This document shows, in pieces, positions 26,168 to 34,312 of a stretch of 64,000 bases of DNA. This stretch comes from Epilithonimonas vandammei. GTDB lineage: Bacteria > Bacteroidota > Bacteroidia > Flavobacteriales > Weeksellaceae. Made by a program: the position numbers and the translations under genes. How positions within the stretch are numbered: the stretch's first letter is position 1; the number at the start of each line of letters is the position of its first letter. A model generated the notes under the pieces. That model was not told the origin of the DNA, ran no database searches, and saw only the letters and a list, made by a program, of their open reading frames with translations. The stretch spans positions 2,232,001 through 2,296,000 of the forward strand of contig NZ_CP034161.1 of the NCBI RefSeq assembly GCF_003860525.1, in the 5' to 3' direction.

Positions 26168-27187
26168 TTAATTATTTCTGTCTTTCAAATATTTTTGCCA
26201 TTCCCAAGTGGTTTTAAGCGCTTCTTCCAAAGTAGTTTCTGCTTTCCAATTAAGTTCTTTTTCAGCTTTATCTGCATTAGCATAAGCCACTGTAATATCG
26301 CCTTCTCTTCTTGGACAAATCTGGTAAGGAACTGCAACATCATTCGCCAATTCAAAAGCCTTAACAACTTCTAAAACCGAAGAACCTTTTCCTGTTCCTA
26401 AATTATAGATATCCAAAACTGTTTCTTCCTCAGAATGAATCAGTTTTTGTAAAGCTGCAACGTGAGCTTTCGCCAAATCTACAACATAGATGTAATCACG
26501 GATTGCCGTTCCGTCCTCTGTAGGATAATCATCTCCCCAAATACTTAGTTTCTCTCGGATTCCAGCGGCAGTTTGAGTGACATAAGGAACGAGATTATTT
26601 GGAATCCCTGCCGGAAGTTCTCCTAGCAAGGCAGAAGGATGTGCTCCAATTGGATTGAAATATCTAAGTAATGAAACTTTTTTATTGTAAGCTCTTGAAA
26701 AATCTTTCAGGATATCCTCACCCATCTGTTTAGTTTTTCCGTAGGACGATTCAGCTTCTTTGAGAGGTGTATTTTCGTCGATAGGCATTTGGTCGGCTTG
26801 ACCATAAACTGTGCAAGATGAACTGAAAATAAAATTTGAGATATTTCTTTCTTTAAATTCCTGAAGAACATTAATCAATGAAAACAAATTATTTTCATAA
26901 TATTTCAAAGGTTCTGTCATACTCTCTCCTACTGCTTTTGAAGCTGCAAAATTGATACAACCTTCTATATCGTGCGTTTGGAAAACTTGTTGCAATAATT
27001 CTTTTCTTCTCAAATCGAAAGGATAGAAAATTGGTCTTTTCCCTGTGATTTCCTCAATATTATCAAGAATAAACTTTTCTGAATTTGATAGGTCATCAAC
27101 AATGATGACATCAAAATTGTTATTGATTAATTCTACAACTGTGTGAGAACCAATGTAACCGAGACCACCTGTTACTAGTATGGACAT
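26168..27187 (-). CDS. galE: UDP-glucose 4-epimerase
   Basis: GalE interconverts UDP-glucose and UDP-galactose (or the N-acetyl forms) with bound NAD. The 339-residue protein has LVTGGLGYIGSHTVVELI at the N-terminus, the catalytic Ser in FIFSSSCTVYGQADQMPI, the Tyr-Lys pair in YGKTKQMGEDIL, and the RYFNPIGAHPSALLGE and DGTAIRDYIYVVDLAKAH phrases. It follows the DegT aminotransferase by 25 bp in the same direction, suggesting a role in surface polysaccharide precursor synthesis. Confidence 0.96.
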   Translation of the reverse strand: MSILVTGGLGYIGSHTVVELINNNFDVIIVDDLSNSEKFILDNIEEITGKRPIFYPFDLRRKELLQQVFQTHDIEGCINFAASKAVGESMTEPLKYYENNLFSLINVLQEFKERNISNFIFSSSCTVYGQADQMPIDENTPLKEAESSYGKTKQMGEDILKDFSRAYNKKVSLLRYFNPIGAHPSALLGELPAGIPNNLVPYVTQTAAGIREKLSIWGDDYPTEDGTAIRDYIYVVDLAKAHVAALQKLIHSEEETVLDIYNLGTGKGSSVLEVVKAFELANDVAVPYQICPRREGDITVAYANADKAEKELNWKAETTLEEALKTTWEWQKYLKDRNN

Positions 27188-27212
27188 TTAATTAGTTATG
27201 AGTTTTTAATTA

Positions 27213-28343
27213 TTAGTTTTTCTCAAAAAATTCCAAAACAGAATCCGTAATATATTTCAACTGCTCTTCATCCAATTCTGTGTGCATTGGAAGAGAAATC
27301 ACTTGGTCTAGTAATTTATCTGTATTCACAAAATCTGCAGGATCACTCTCTTGGAAATAAGCTTTTTGCTTTCTAAGCGCAACTGGATAATAAATCATCG
27401 CCGGAATTTCTTTCTCAGTTAGATATTGTTGCAATTCGTTACGTTTTCCGTTGGTAATTCTCAAAGTATATTGATGAAAAACGTGCGTTGAGTTTTCTGC
27501 TCTTTTTGGCGTTAAAATATTGTCGTGCCCTGCAAAAGCTTCGTCATAATAATCAGCAGCTTTTCTACGCGCTTCGTTATAAGAATCAAGGTTAGGCAAT
27601 TTCTTTCTCAAAATTGCTGCCTGAATACTGTCTAATCTGGAGTTAACACCAACTTCATCGTGATAATAACGCTCATACATGCCGTGATTTACAATTCCTC
27701 TCAGTCTGTGAGCCAATTCGTCATCATTAGTAAAAATTGCACCTCCGTCTCCGTAGCAACCTAAGTTTTTAGAAGGGAAAAATGAAGTTGTTCCAATTGT
27801 TCCGATTGTCCCAGCTTTTTTTTCAGTTCCATCAGAAAAGATGAATTCAGAACCAATCGCCTGTGCATTATCTTCAACGACATATAAATTATGTTCTTTC
27901 GCGATTTTTAGAATTTCTTCCATATTCCCGCATTGCCCAAAAAGATGAACGGGAATTATGGCTTTAGTTTTCGGTGTAATTGCTTTTTTAATAGCTTCTG
28001 TATCAATTGTAAATGTATCATAATCGACATCCACCAAAACTGATTTAAGTTTCAACAAATGAATCACCTCCACGGTTGCAGCGAAAGTAAAATCTGCCGT
28101 AATCACTTCATCGCCTTCTTTCAAATCCAAAGCCATCAATGCAATCTGAAGTGCATCTGTTCCATTGGCACAAGGAATGACGTGTTTTACATCCAAATAA
28201 GTTTCCAAATCTGATTGGAAGGATTTAACTTCCGGACCATTTATAAAAGCGGCGGAATCCATCACATTTAAAACCGCATTATCTACCTCACTTTTTATTT
28301 TATAGTATTGGCTTTGTAAATCGACCATTTGGATTTTCTTCAT
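27213..28343 (-). CDS. DegT/DnrJ/EryC1/StrS family PLP-dependent sugar aminotransferase
   Basis: Start taken at the ATG at 28343 (MKKIQMVDLQSQYYKIK), two codons inside the longest frame. The 376 residues have the family phrases AFINGPEVKSF, CANGTDALQIALMAL, HLFGQCGNMEEILKIA, EDNAQAIGSEF and the PLP-lysine motif TTSFFPSKNLGCYGDGGAIF. Such enzymes transfer an amino group to C3 or C4 of nucleotide-linked keto-sugars. It is upstream of galE in one operon, so an amino-sugar for LPS, capsule or glycoprotein is likely, but the exact sugar cannot be read from sequence. Confidence 0.92.
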   Translation of the reverse strand: MKKIQMVDLQSQYYKIKSEVDNAVLNVMDSAAFINGPEVKSFQSDLETYLDVKHVIPCANGTDALQIALMALDLKEGDEVITADFTFAATVEVIHLLKLKSVLVDVDYDTFTIDTEAIKKAITPKTKAIIPVHLFGQCGNMEEILKIAKEHNLYVVEDNAQAIGSEFIFSDGTEKKAGTIGTIGTTSFFPSKNLGCYGDGGAIFTNDDELAHRLRGIVNHGMYERYYHDEVGVNSRLDSIQAAILRKKLPNLDSYNEARRKAADYYDEAFAGHDNILTPKRAENSTHVFHQYTLRITNGKRNELQQYLTEKEIPAMIYYPVALRKQKAYFQESDPADFVNTDKLLDQVISLPMHTELDEEQLKYITDSVLEFFEKN

Positions 28344-28420
28344 AATCAAATATTTATTATTAAAAGCATCTGAAAATCATTATCAATATTAGTTTTAATA
28401 ATTCTTGAACGGGATTCCAA

Positions 28421-30085
28421 ATGCAAAAAATTTATTCTGTAAATTTACATTTATTTATCAGTTTAAAAAATCTAATTATCCTAAACGTGAGAAAAATCTT
28501 TACAATTTTATCGGTTAGCTTTTCGTTAGTTGCGACTGCGCAAACCGAATTGGTCTTCGTTTTCTTTAAAGACAAGCCGAATAAGTCCGCATTCTATAAC
28601 AATCCTTTGTCTGAACTTACGCAAAAATCTCTGGACAGAAGAACGAAGCTCGGAATACCTCTTACAGATCAGGATGCGCCACTAGAATCCGAATACATTC
28701 AAAACATCAAAAATCTTGGTTTTATGGTAACTGATTACTCAAAATGGCTTAATGGTGTCGCTGTGAATGCTACTTCTGCTCAAATCCAGACTTTATCTCA
28801 ACAGTCCTATGTAGATCACGTTGAAAGTTTTGTGAAAAATCCCAATGCTGGAAAAAAAGCATCCAAGATTGAAAAATTTAAAGAATATTCCAATCGAGAA
28901 ATACTAACCAATTATAATTATGGCAGCGGACTGGCACAGATTAATCAAATCAACGCAAGGGCTTTACATCTTGCAGGATTTACAGGTACAGGAATGACTG
29001 TTGCAGTTATTGATACTGGTTTTCCGACGGTCAATACAGGTAATGCGTTTAAACGATTAAGAGATAATGATAAAATAAAAGGCGGCTATAATTTTATCAA
29101 TAAAAGTGATGATATTTATAACCAAAACCTCAATAGCCACGGAACTATTTGTCTTGGAACAATAGGCGGCTATCTGGAAAACCAGTTTGTGGGAACTGCT
29201 CCAGACGCAGATTTTTATTTATATGCAACAGAGGATGGTGATAATGAAATTCCCGAAGAACAGTTATATTGGATTGAAGCCGCTGAAGAAGCAGACCGAA
29301 AAGGCGTTGATCTGATTTCCACTTCACTCGGTTATTATGAATTCGATGATAGTCGTTATGACTACAAGTACGAAGATATGAACGGGACAACTACCTTTAT
29401 CGCCAGAGGTGCACAGATAGCTGCAGAAAAGGGAATTTTTGTAACATTCGCTGCAGGAAATGAGGGAAATAATGCGTGGCACTATATAATCACGCCAGCA
29501 GACAACGCAAAAGTTTTCAGTATTGGAGCAGTGACAGCGCAGGGAGCAAGTGTTTCATTTTCATCTTATGGTCCAAATTCTTCGGGAATTATCAAGCCAG
29601 ATGCTGCCGCAAGAGGTGCTGAAACCTATACTGTTTATAATGGGCAGGTTACGCAAGCTAGTGGAACCTCACTTGCGAATCCTGTAGCTGCTGGCGGTAT
29701 TGCTTGTTTGCTACAAGCTTTACCACAAAACATATCAAGGGAAGAAATCAGAAACAGATTGAAACAAAATGCTTCCCTATACCCCAATCCTTCTAACCAA
29801 ATGGGTTATGGAATTTTGAATCTTTATAAAACATACCAGTCATTTTTGGGTGTAGATGACGTGAAACAAACCAAAATCCAGATTTATCCAAATCCAGCAA
29901 AGGCTATAGTAAATGTAAAAACTGACGATCTTATCAAATCTATTGAAATCTATGATAGCTTAGGAAGAATCATTAAAAGTGAAGTTTCAAAAACGATTAA
30001 TATTACTGAGCTGGATAAAGGAATTTATTTTCTGAAAGTTAAAACAGCTTCCGGAGGATCTATTGAAAAAATTATCAAAGAGTAA
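28421..30085 (+). CDS. Subtilisin-like S8 peptidase with T9SS sorting domain
   Basis: Numbering from the ATG at 28421 (554 residues), catalytic Asp198 is in VAVIDTGFP, His240 in NSHGTICLG, Asn347 in AAGNEG and Ser416 in ASGTSLANP. The C-terminal 75 residues (IYPNPAK... to the basic end KIIKE) are a type A sorting domain, so the protease should be exported and secreted or anchored by the type IX system. The leader from ATG is long; the GTG at 28487 gives a much cleaner signal peptide (RKIFTILSVSFSLVATAQ) and may be the true start. It is divergent from the degT-galE operon. Confidence 0.92.
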   Translation: MQKIYSVNLHLFISLKNLIILNVRKIFTILSVSFSLVATAQTELVFVFFKDKPNKSAFYNNPLSELTQKSLDRRTKLGIPLTDQDAPLESEYIQNIKNLGFMVTDYSKWLNGVAVNATSAQIQTLSQQSYVDHVESFVKNPNAGKKASKIEKFKEYSNREILTNYNYGSGLAQINQINARALHLAGFTGTGMTVAVIDTGFPTVNTGNAFKRLRDNDKIKGGYNFINKSDDIYNQNLNSHGTICLGTIGGYLENQFVGTAPDADFYLYATEDGDNEIPEEQLYWIEAAEEADRKGVDLISTSLGYYEFDDSRYDYKYEDMNGTTTFIARGAQIAAEKGIFVTFAAGNEGNNAWHYIITPADNAKVFSIGAVTAQGASVSFSSYGPNSSGIIKPDAAARGAETYTVYNGQVTQASGTSLANPVAAGGIACLLQALPQNISREEIRNRLKQNASLYPNPSNQMGYGILNLYKTYQSFLGVDDVKQTKIQIYPNPAKAIVNVKTDDLIKSIEIYDSLGRIIKSEVSKTINITELDKGIYFLKVKTASGGSIEKIIKE

Positions 30086-30122
30086 CTTTTCAAATAAAGA
30101 TACAGAAAAACCACTTATAAAC

Positions 30123-30153
30123 AACCCTACATATCAAATCGAGATGTAGGGTT
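30123..30153 (+). terminator. Terminator after the S8 peptidase gene
   Basis: AACCCTACAT (30123-30132) pairs exactly with ATGTAGGGTT (30144-30153) around an 11-nt loop, 38 bp past the stop codon. The following T tract is weak, so efficiency is uncertain. Confidence 0.6.
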
Positions 30154-30490
30154 TACTGTTATTATAAAAGGATTCATTTCACCTATCGAAGTCCAGTCCG
30201 AAATTATAAAACCGAAGAATCCCTTCTTAACTTTCAGTATTTCCTTAAAAGATATTTTGTCTAAGGACGTAGGAATACTATTGCTGGTATTGAAAGATGT
30301 CATTACCGTTCTCATACTATTATCTAAAGTAGCTTTAAATGGTGCAAATCTGATTTTACAGGGTACTGTTCCGAATCTCAGAAGCATTATATTCTAATCC
30401 TGCTACAACGAAACTTTTTGCAACGCCCACTTGTGCTTTCATCCTTCCTGCATACTTTCCGTCAATAGATGATGCAAAAAGTCCCGCCAT
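30127..30490 (-). pseudogene. Possible frameshifted small gene, not recognised
   Basis: Two minus-strand open segments overlap in different frames: 30490-30356 (44 residues, MAGLFASSIDGKYAGRMKAQ...) and 30387-30127 (86 residues, ending PTSRFDM). Read together with a frameshift near 30360-30390 they would make one protein of about 120 residues. The 3' part also overlaps the terminator of the peptidase gene. I recognise no family, and the coding status is doubtful; it may be a remnant within the decayed stretch that follows. Confidence 0.25.
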
Positions 30491-30528
30491 AATCAATAAT
30501 CCTGACAGGACTTATTTTGAAGACAATA

Positions 30529-30870
30529 TTAAGCCCTGTTGTAGTCGTCTTCGATTCTTACAATGTCATCTTCGCCGAAGTATGTTCCGTACTGAACTTC
30601 TATAAAAACCACAGGTTCGGCCGTTTTGTTCTCAATTCTGTGATGTGCTCCCAAAGGAATTTGAGCCACCTGACCCACAGTATAATCACGGATATCATCG
30701 TTAATGGTGATTGTTCCCACCCCGGAAACAATTGTCCAAACTTCTGCTCTTTTATGATGATACTGAAGTGAAAGTCTTCCTCCCGGATTGACCTGGATTC
30801 TTTTTACTTTGTGAAATTCAGCATCTTCCAATACCCAATATTCTCCCCAGGGTCTTACGTCGTGTTCCAT
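30529..30870 (-). CDS. Single-domain cupin, mannose-6-phosphate isomerase type II-like
   Basis: The 113-residue protein is a complete cupin barrel. RPWGEYWVLEDAEFHKVKRI, NPGGRLSLQYHHKRAEVWTIV and GAHHRIENKTAEPVVFIEVQ match the C-terminal isomerase domain of bifunctional mannose-1-phosphate guanylyltransferase/phosphomannose isomerase (ManC-like). The metal-binding His-His and Glu are in QYHHKRAE. No guanylyltransferase domain is attached, which also occurs in stand-alone family members. It may act in mannose or GDP-sugar metabolism. It is the only clearly intact gene between 30.1 and 32.7 kb. Confidence 0.85.
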   Translation of the reverse strand: MEHDVRPWGEYWVLEDAEFHKVKRIQVNPGGRLSLQYHHKRAEVWTIVSGVGTITINDDIRDYTVGQVAQIPLGAHHRIENKTAEPVVFIEVQYGTYFGEDDIVRIEDDYNRA

Positions 30871-30944
30871 TTTTTTTGTATTAATTATGAATATAAATTT
30901 TGTCTAAAATTATCACTTTTTATTTATTAAAATTCACCTATACA

Positions 30945-31076
30945 TCATCCGCAGAAATTCTTCATTTGGCTTGTTGCTGCGTCACCATCTACAAAAATAT
31001 TATATCGAGTGATATATTGGGCTTCAGATGAGTCAAAAATAGCAATAGTATTGTCTAATTCTTCCGGCTCTGCCAT
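30945..31076 (-). pseudogene. C-terminal remnant of a short-chain dehydrogenase
   Basis: This 43-residue frame reads AEPEELDNTIAIFDSSEAQY followed by ITRYNIFVDGDAA, which aligns with the conserved end of classical SDR enzymes (xPEEIAxAxxFLASDEAxYITGxxxxVDGG). The conserved Gly after YIT is now Arg and the first Gly of VDGG is kept while the second is Asp. No Rossmann start or YxxxK is found upstream, so only the tail of the gene survives. Confidence 0.65.
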
Positions 31077-31866
31077 TATAGCAAGAACTTTTAATCAATT
31101 TTAACAATATTCATCAAGGTCTGGACGAGAAGAGAACACAAATATCTACAAAATTATGAATCTAAATTATGCCAGAGAAAAATATTTAGAGGACCAATTG
31201 GGTTGTGATGATAATTAACCGATTAAAAATTAATGTTAAAAAAAAATCGATGCATTGGAAATGGAAATGCAAGATCAAAATCTGAACGGTAAAAATAGTG
31301 ATATCAGAACAAAACTTGATCAATTGCTAAAAGTACTACCAAACCTCTCTCAACTCTATACTACAAGGAATTCTTATACTTAAAAAAAGTTATGTGTTAG
31401 ATTTTTTAACGAAAAACTCGAATTTCAAAAGACTAATTTTCGACCATCTCCAATCAAATCCCATCCTCATTCTATATTATTAATTAACAAACAATTACAA
31501 AATAAAAAAAAGAAAAAAATCACTCCTAAAAGTGATTTTTTCCGAAGGGTGACCTCAGCGGTTGATTTTCCGAACACTTTTGTAGAAGATTTGAATAAAC
31601 TTGCTAAACTCTCATCATTAATCATCTCTTAAAATATTATCTACTAAATACAATTCCATTTCTGGTTATTACATATCAGATTGAAATATAAAGAATTATT
31701 AGATGAAAGTTTTAGTTCATTATAATACTTGTTTGCAAATACATTAATTAGCAATTTTATAAATTTATAATTACCTAAAAGAAGATACCAACTTAAAAAA
31801 AATAATAGATAAAAAGTTCCGATTTAATACTCAATAAAAATCGGCAATAATTGTTAAAAAAAAGAG
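31077..31866. other. Gene-free, decayed stretch
   Basis: No long open frame is present in these 790 bp. Short frames look like leftovers: on the plus strand a 20-codon frame at 31156-31218 (MNLNYAREKYLEDQLGCDDN) followed by a helical phrase reading LDQLLKVLPNLSQLY near 31316-31360; on the minus strand a 53-codon frame beginning near 31624 with STKVFGKSTAEVTLRKK. None matches a family I can name. The region is very AT-rich and contains the hairpin at 31513-31541. Confidence 0.5.
31513..31541. terminator. Bidirectional hairpin in the decayed stretch
   Basis: AAAAATCACT (31515-31524) pairs with AGTGATTTTT (31531-31540) around CCTAAA, with A runs to the left and T runs to the right. It looks like a surviving intrinsic terminator of lost genes. 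Confidence 0.7.
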
Positions 31867-31916
31867 TTACATAGAAAAATCTTTAAATAAAAGTATTTAA
31901 AGGTTTTTCTATGTAA
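31852..31916 (-). terminator. Strong terminator with a 22-bp stem
   Basis: Inverted arms at 31867-31888 and 31895-31916 (TTACATAGAAAAATC... and its complement) pair over 22 positions with a single T-G pair and a 6-nt loop. On the minus strand the stem is followed by an eight-T run. It lies 15 bp past the stop at 31932. Confidence 0.8.
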
Positions 31917-31931
31917 ATGATAGTTGATGTT

Positions 31932-32345
31932 TTATTTACTCCATTTTAAGTTTTGTGCATACTTTGTATGTGGTCCAATTTCATGTGGAAAAGATTTCGA
32001 ACCGGTCTCATGACCTAGTGTTTGAATAACTTCATCCGTAACCCAGATGTAATTTTCAGATGTTTTATTCTTTAAATCTTTAAGTAATGGCATTTGGTCA
32101 TCATTAATTACTAAATCAAAAACTTCATAAATAAAAAGACCTTTACCTCCCATATCCAAATCAATTATAGGTGATTGAATTTTTTTCTTAAATCTATAGT
32201 CGATGTATTTAAAAGGCCGCCAGTTTAAAATTTCTGTTGCAATTAATTCTTCACAAAATTCTCTCCAAGGCGCAGACATCATCTCCCCAGTTCTGACTTT
32301 TAACAACACTGATGAGCTTTGCTCCAATCTGTAAAGCGTTATCAT
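31932..32345 (-). pseudogene. Truncated unrecognised gene fused to VOC-gene debris
   Basis: The open frame is 137 residues, but its first 25 or so overlap the end of the VOC gene in another frame and look like noise. From about WREFCEELIATEILNWRPF onward the sequence looks like a normal soluble protein (FKYIDYRFKKKIQSPIIDLD, GKGLFIYEVFDLVINDDQMP, YIWVTDEVIQTLGHETGSKS). No start codon or RBS precedes that part. I read it as the 3' part of a gene whose 5' end was replaced by the VOC fragment. Family not recognised. It is followed by a strong terminator. Confidence 0.5.
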
Positions 32346-32580
32346 ACTCGGCAGTTACACCATTTGTTCGCAGGTATAGCTCACAGCGTGGAATACCATT
32401 CCCCCTATCAGGATGAGGCATAAAATCCTTCAGGATTTTTACAATACCATCATGGGGCATCAATCCTAATTTGCAGTGATCAGATAGGATAAATTCTGTC
32501 ATCCCCGGAACATTAATATGAGGCTTCCTTCGAAATAAGGCAGTATAGAATTCTGTGCTTCTTTTTTGATCATTGTACAT
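32251..32580 (-). pseudogene. Truncated VOC-family (glyoxalase/dioxygenase fold) gene
   Basis: The 109 residues begin inside the first beta-alpha-beta-beta-beta unit (QKRSTEFYTALFRRKPHINVPGMTEF) and continue through GNGIPRCELYLRTNGVTAEY and KLISVVKSQNWGDDVCA. Family members continue from GDDVCA into a phrase like YFADPDGHxIAFAE that provides the last metal ligand; here it ends four codons later as LERIL. The final strand and Glu ligand are lost, so the product is unlikely to be active. The break coincides with the start of homology-like sequence in the overlapping frame at 31932-32345. Confidence 0.6.
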
Positions 32581-32723
32581 ATAGTATGATTTTGATTCCG
32601 ACGATTTGCTTCATATTTAAAGTTTTAATGGAGACATTACACACAATAAACAAAATCCTGTATCAGCTTCCTGTAGGATAACGAGCAGTATGATTTATGA
32701 CACAAAAATAGAAAAAGAAATCA

Positions 32724-32747
32724 AAATAAGACAAAAATGTCTTATTT
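32724..32747 (+). promoter_or_regulatory. Perfect 10-4-10 palindrome before the narK operon
   Basis: AAATAAGACA (32724-32733) and TGTCTTATTT (32738-32747) are exact complements around AAAA. The site is centred at 32735.5, about 30 bp before the predicted transcript start. The same arms occur at 41798-41821. It is a candidate operator for an NO- or oxygen-responsive regulator. Confidence 0.7.
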
Positions 32748-32751
32748 ATAA

Positions 32752-32759
32752 TATCTTTG
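32752..32759 (+). promoter_or_regulatory. -7 promoter element for the narK operon
   Basis: TATCTTTG matches TAnnTTTG, 36 nt before the ATG at 32796. The palindrome at 32724-32747 replaces a recognisable -33 TTG, so the regulator probably controls RNA polymerase access directly. Confidence 0.55.
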
Positions 32760-32795
32760 CTGAAGAAATAATAAACATCTAAAAAAAGACAATCA

Positions 32796-34283
32796 ATGGA
32801 TGCAAATTTATCTTCCGCTCACAAAATTCTAGTATTAAATACACTGGCTTTTACCATTTGTTTTGCTTGCTGGACATTGAACGGAGTTCTCGTAACTTAT
32901 CTCGTAGATAATAATATTTTCAACTGGTCAGTCGTCGAAACTGGCTGGCTGCTCGGAATTCCCATTCTTACGGGTTCCATTATGAGATTACCCTTGGGAA
33001 TTTTAACTGATAAATACGGTGGAAAACCTGTGTTTTCAGCCCTACTACTTCTTTGCAGTGTTCCATTGTTCCTACTCTATTTTGCAGATTCCTATTGGAT
33101 CTACTTTCTGCTAAGTGCCTTATTCGGAATGATTGGGACAGGTTTTGCCGTAGGAATTGCCTTTACATCAGCTTGGTATCCAAAAGAATGGCAGGGACGT
33201 GCCTTGGGAGTATTTGGGATGGGAAATGCAGGCGCTGCCTTAACCACATTTTTTGCCCCCACGCTACTCAATTATCTATCTGCCGAAGACCCCGAGAATG
33301 GATGGAGAATGCTTCCGATACTGTATGGAATAACATTGGTCATCATAGGATGCATCTTTCTACTCTTTGTGAAAAATAAGAAAGTTACCGCACAAAACAA
33401 GTCCACAAAACAACTTCTCGAACCTCTCTCGAACATGAGAGTCTGGCGATTTGGTCTTTATTATTTTTTAGTATTCGGCTTATTTGTCGCTTTCTCTCAG
33501 TGGTTGATGCCTTACTATGTGAGTGTCTACAAAACCTCATTGGTTTTAGGAGGACTTTTGGCATCAGCCTTCAGCTTACCCAGTGGCGTTATCCGCGCTT
33601 TTGGCGGTTATCTTTCAGATAAATTCGGTGCTAGAAAAGTGATGTACTGGGTCTTATACTCTTCACTGATTTTAAGCGGACTTCTGATGCTTCCGAAAAT
33701 GGAGATTCTAACTCCCGGAAAAGGCATCACAGCAAAAAAAACAGGAATCGTAAAAAGTTTTGGAAATGAAAAGATCATTCTTGATAATGCCGAATTTGCT
33801 ATCAGTGCAAAACCTGAGATTCCCCAACAAACTTCAGTATTACCCGAATCCTTTTCATGGCAGGAAATTTTAGTAAAACAAAACGAGCGCGTACAGAAAA
33901 AGCAGCTTTTGGCACAAGGTGTCACATTGATCAAATTTGAAGCACACATCTGGGTTTTCTCAATCCTGGTGATTCTCATCGGCATTATGTGGGGAATCGG
34001 TAAAGCAGCAGTTTATAAACATATCCCTGAATATTTTCCGAATGAAGTCGGTGTTGTCGGCGGAATGGTTGGATTAATTGGTGGTCTAGGCGGATTTATT
34101 GGTCCTATCCTTTTTGGATATTTATTAGATTTTTCAGGGTTATGGACCAGTTCATGGATTTTCGTATTTCTCATTTCCGCTATCTCATTGTTCTGGATGA
34201 ATCAGGTTATTAAAAAAATGACATACAATGCTGCACCGCATCTTAAAGACAGAATTGAGCACGTCAACAACAACAAAGATTAA
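32796..34283 (+). CDS. narK: NarK-type nitrate/nitrite transporter with a periplasmic insert
   Basis: The 495-residue major facilitator protein has 12 predicted helices, both substrate-binding arginines (R64 in SIMRLPLG and R267 in GVIRAFGG) and both nitrate signatures (GMGNAGAALTTF and the GVVGGMVGLIGGLGGF region). It is about 40-80 residues longer than usual because of an insert at residues 305-384 between helices 9 and 10, which should face the periplasm. The insert contains VKQNERVQKKQLLAQG (360-375), resembling the hammerhead turn of lipoyl/HlyD-type barrel-sandwich domains. It heads an operon with a second narK, a cytochrome and a porin. Confidence 0.93.
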   Translation: MDANLSSAHKILVLNTLAFTICFACWTLNGVLVTYLVDNNIFNWSVVETGWLLGIPILTGSIMRLPLGILTDKYGGKPVFSALLLLCSVPLFLLYFADSYWIYFLLSALFGMIGTGFAVGIAFTSAWYPKEWQGRALGVFGMGNAGAALTTFFAPTLLNYLSAEDPENGWRMLPILYGITLVIIGCIFLLFVKNKKVTAQNKSTKQLLEPLSNMRVWRFGLYYFLVFGLFVAFSQWLMPYYVSVYKTSLVLGGLLASAFSLPSGVIRAFGGYLSDKFGARKVMYWVLYSSLILSGLLMLPKMEILTPGKGITAKKTGIVKSFGNEKIILDNAEFAISAKPEIPQQTSVLPESFSWQEILVKQNERVQKKQLLAQGVTLIKFEAHIWVFSILVILIGIMWGIGKAAVYKHIPEYFPNEVGVVGGMVGLIGGLGGFIGPILFGYLLDFSGLWTSSWIFVFLISAISLFWMNQVIKKMTYNAAPHLKDRIEHVNNNKD

Positions 34284-34312
34284 AATAAACTAAAAGAATA
34301 AATTACTACAAT

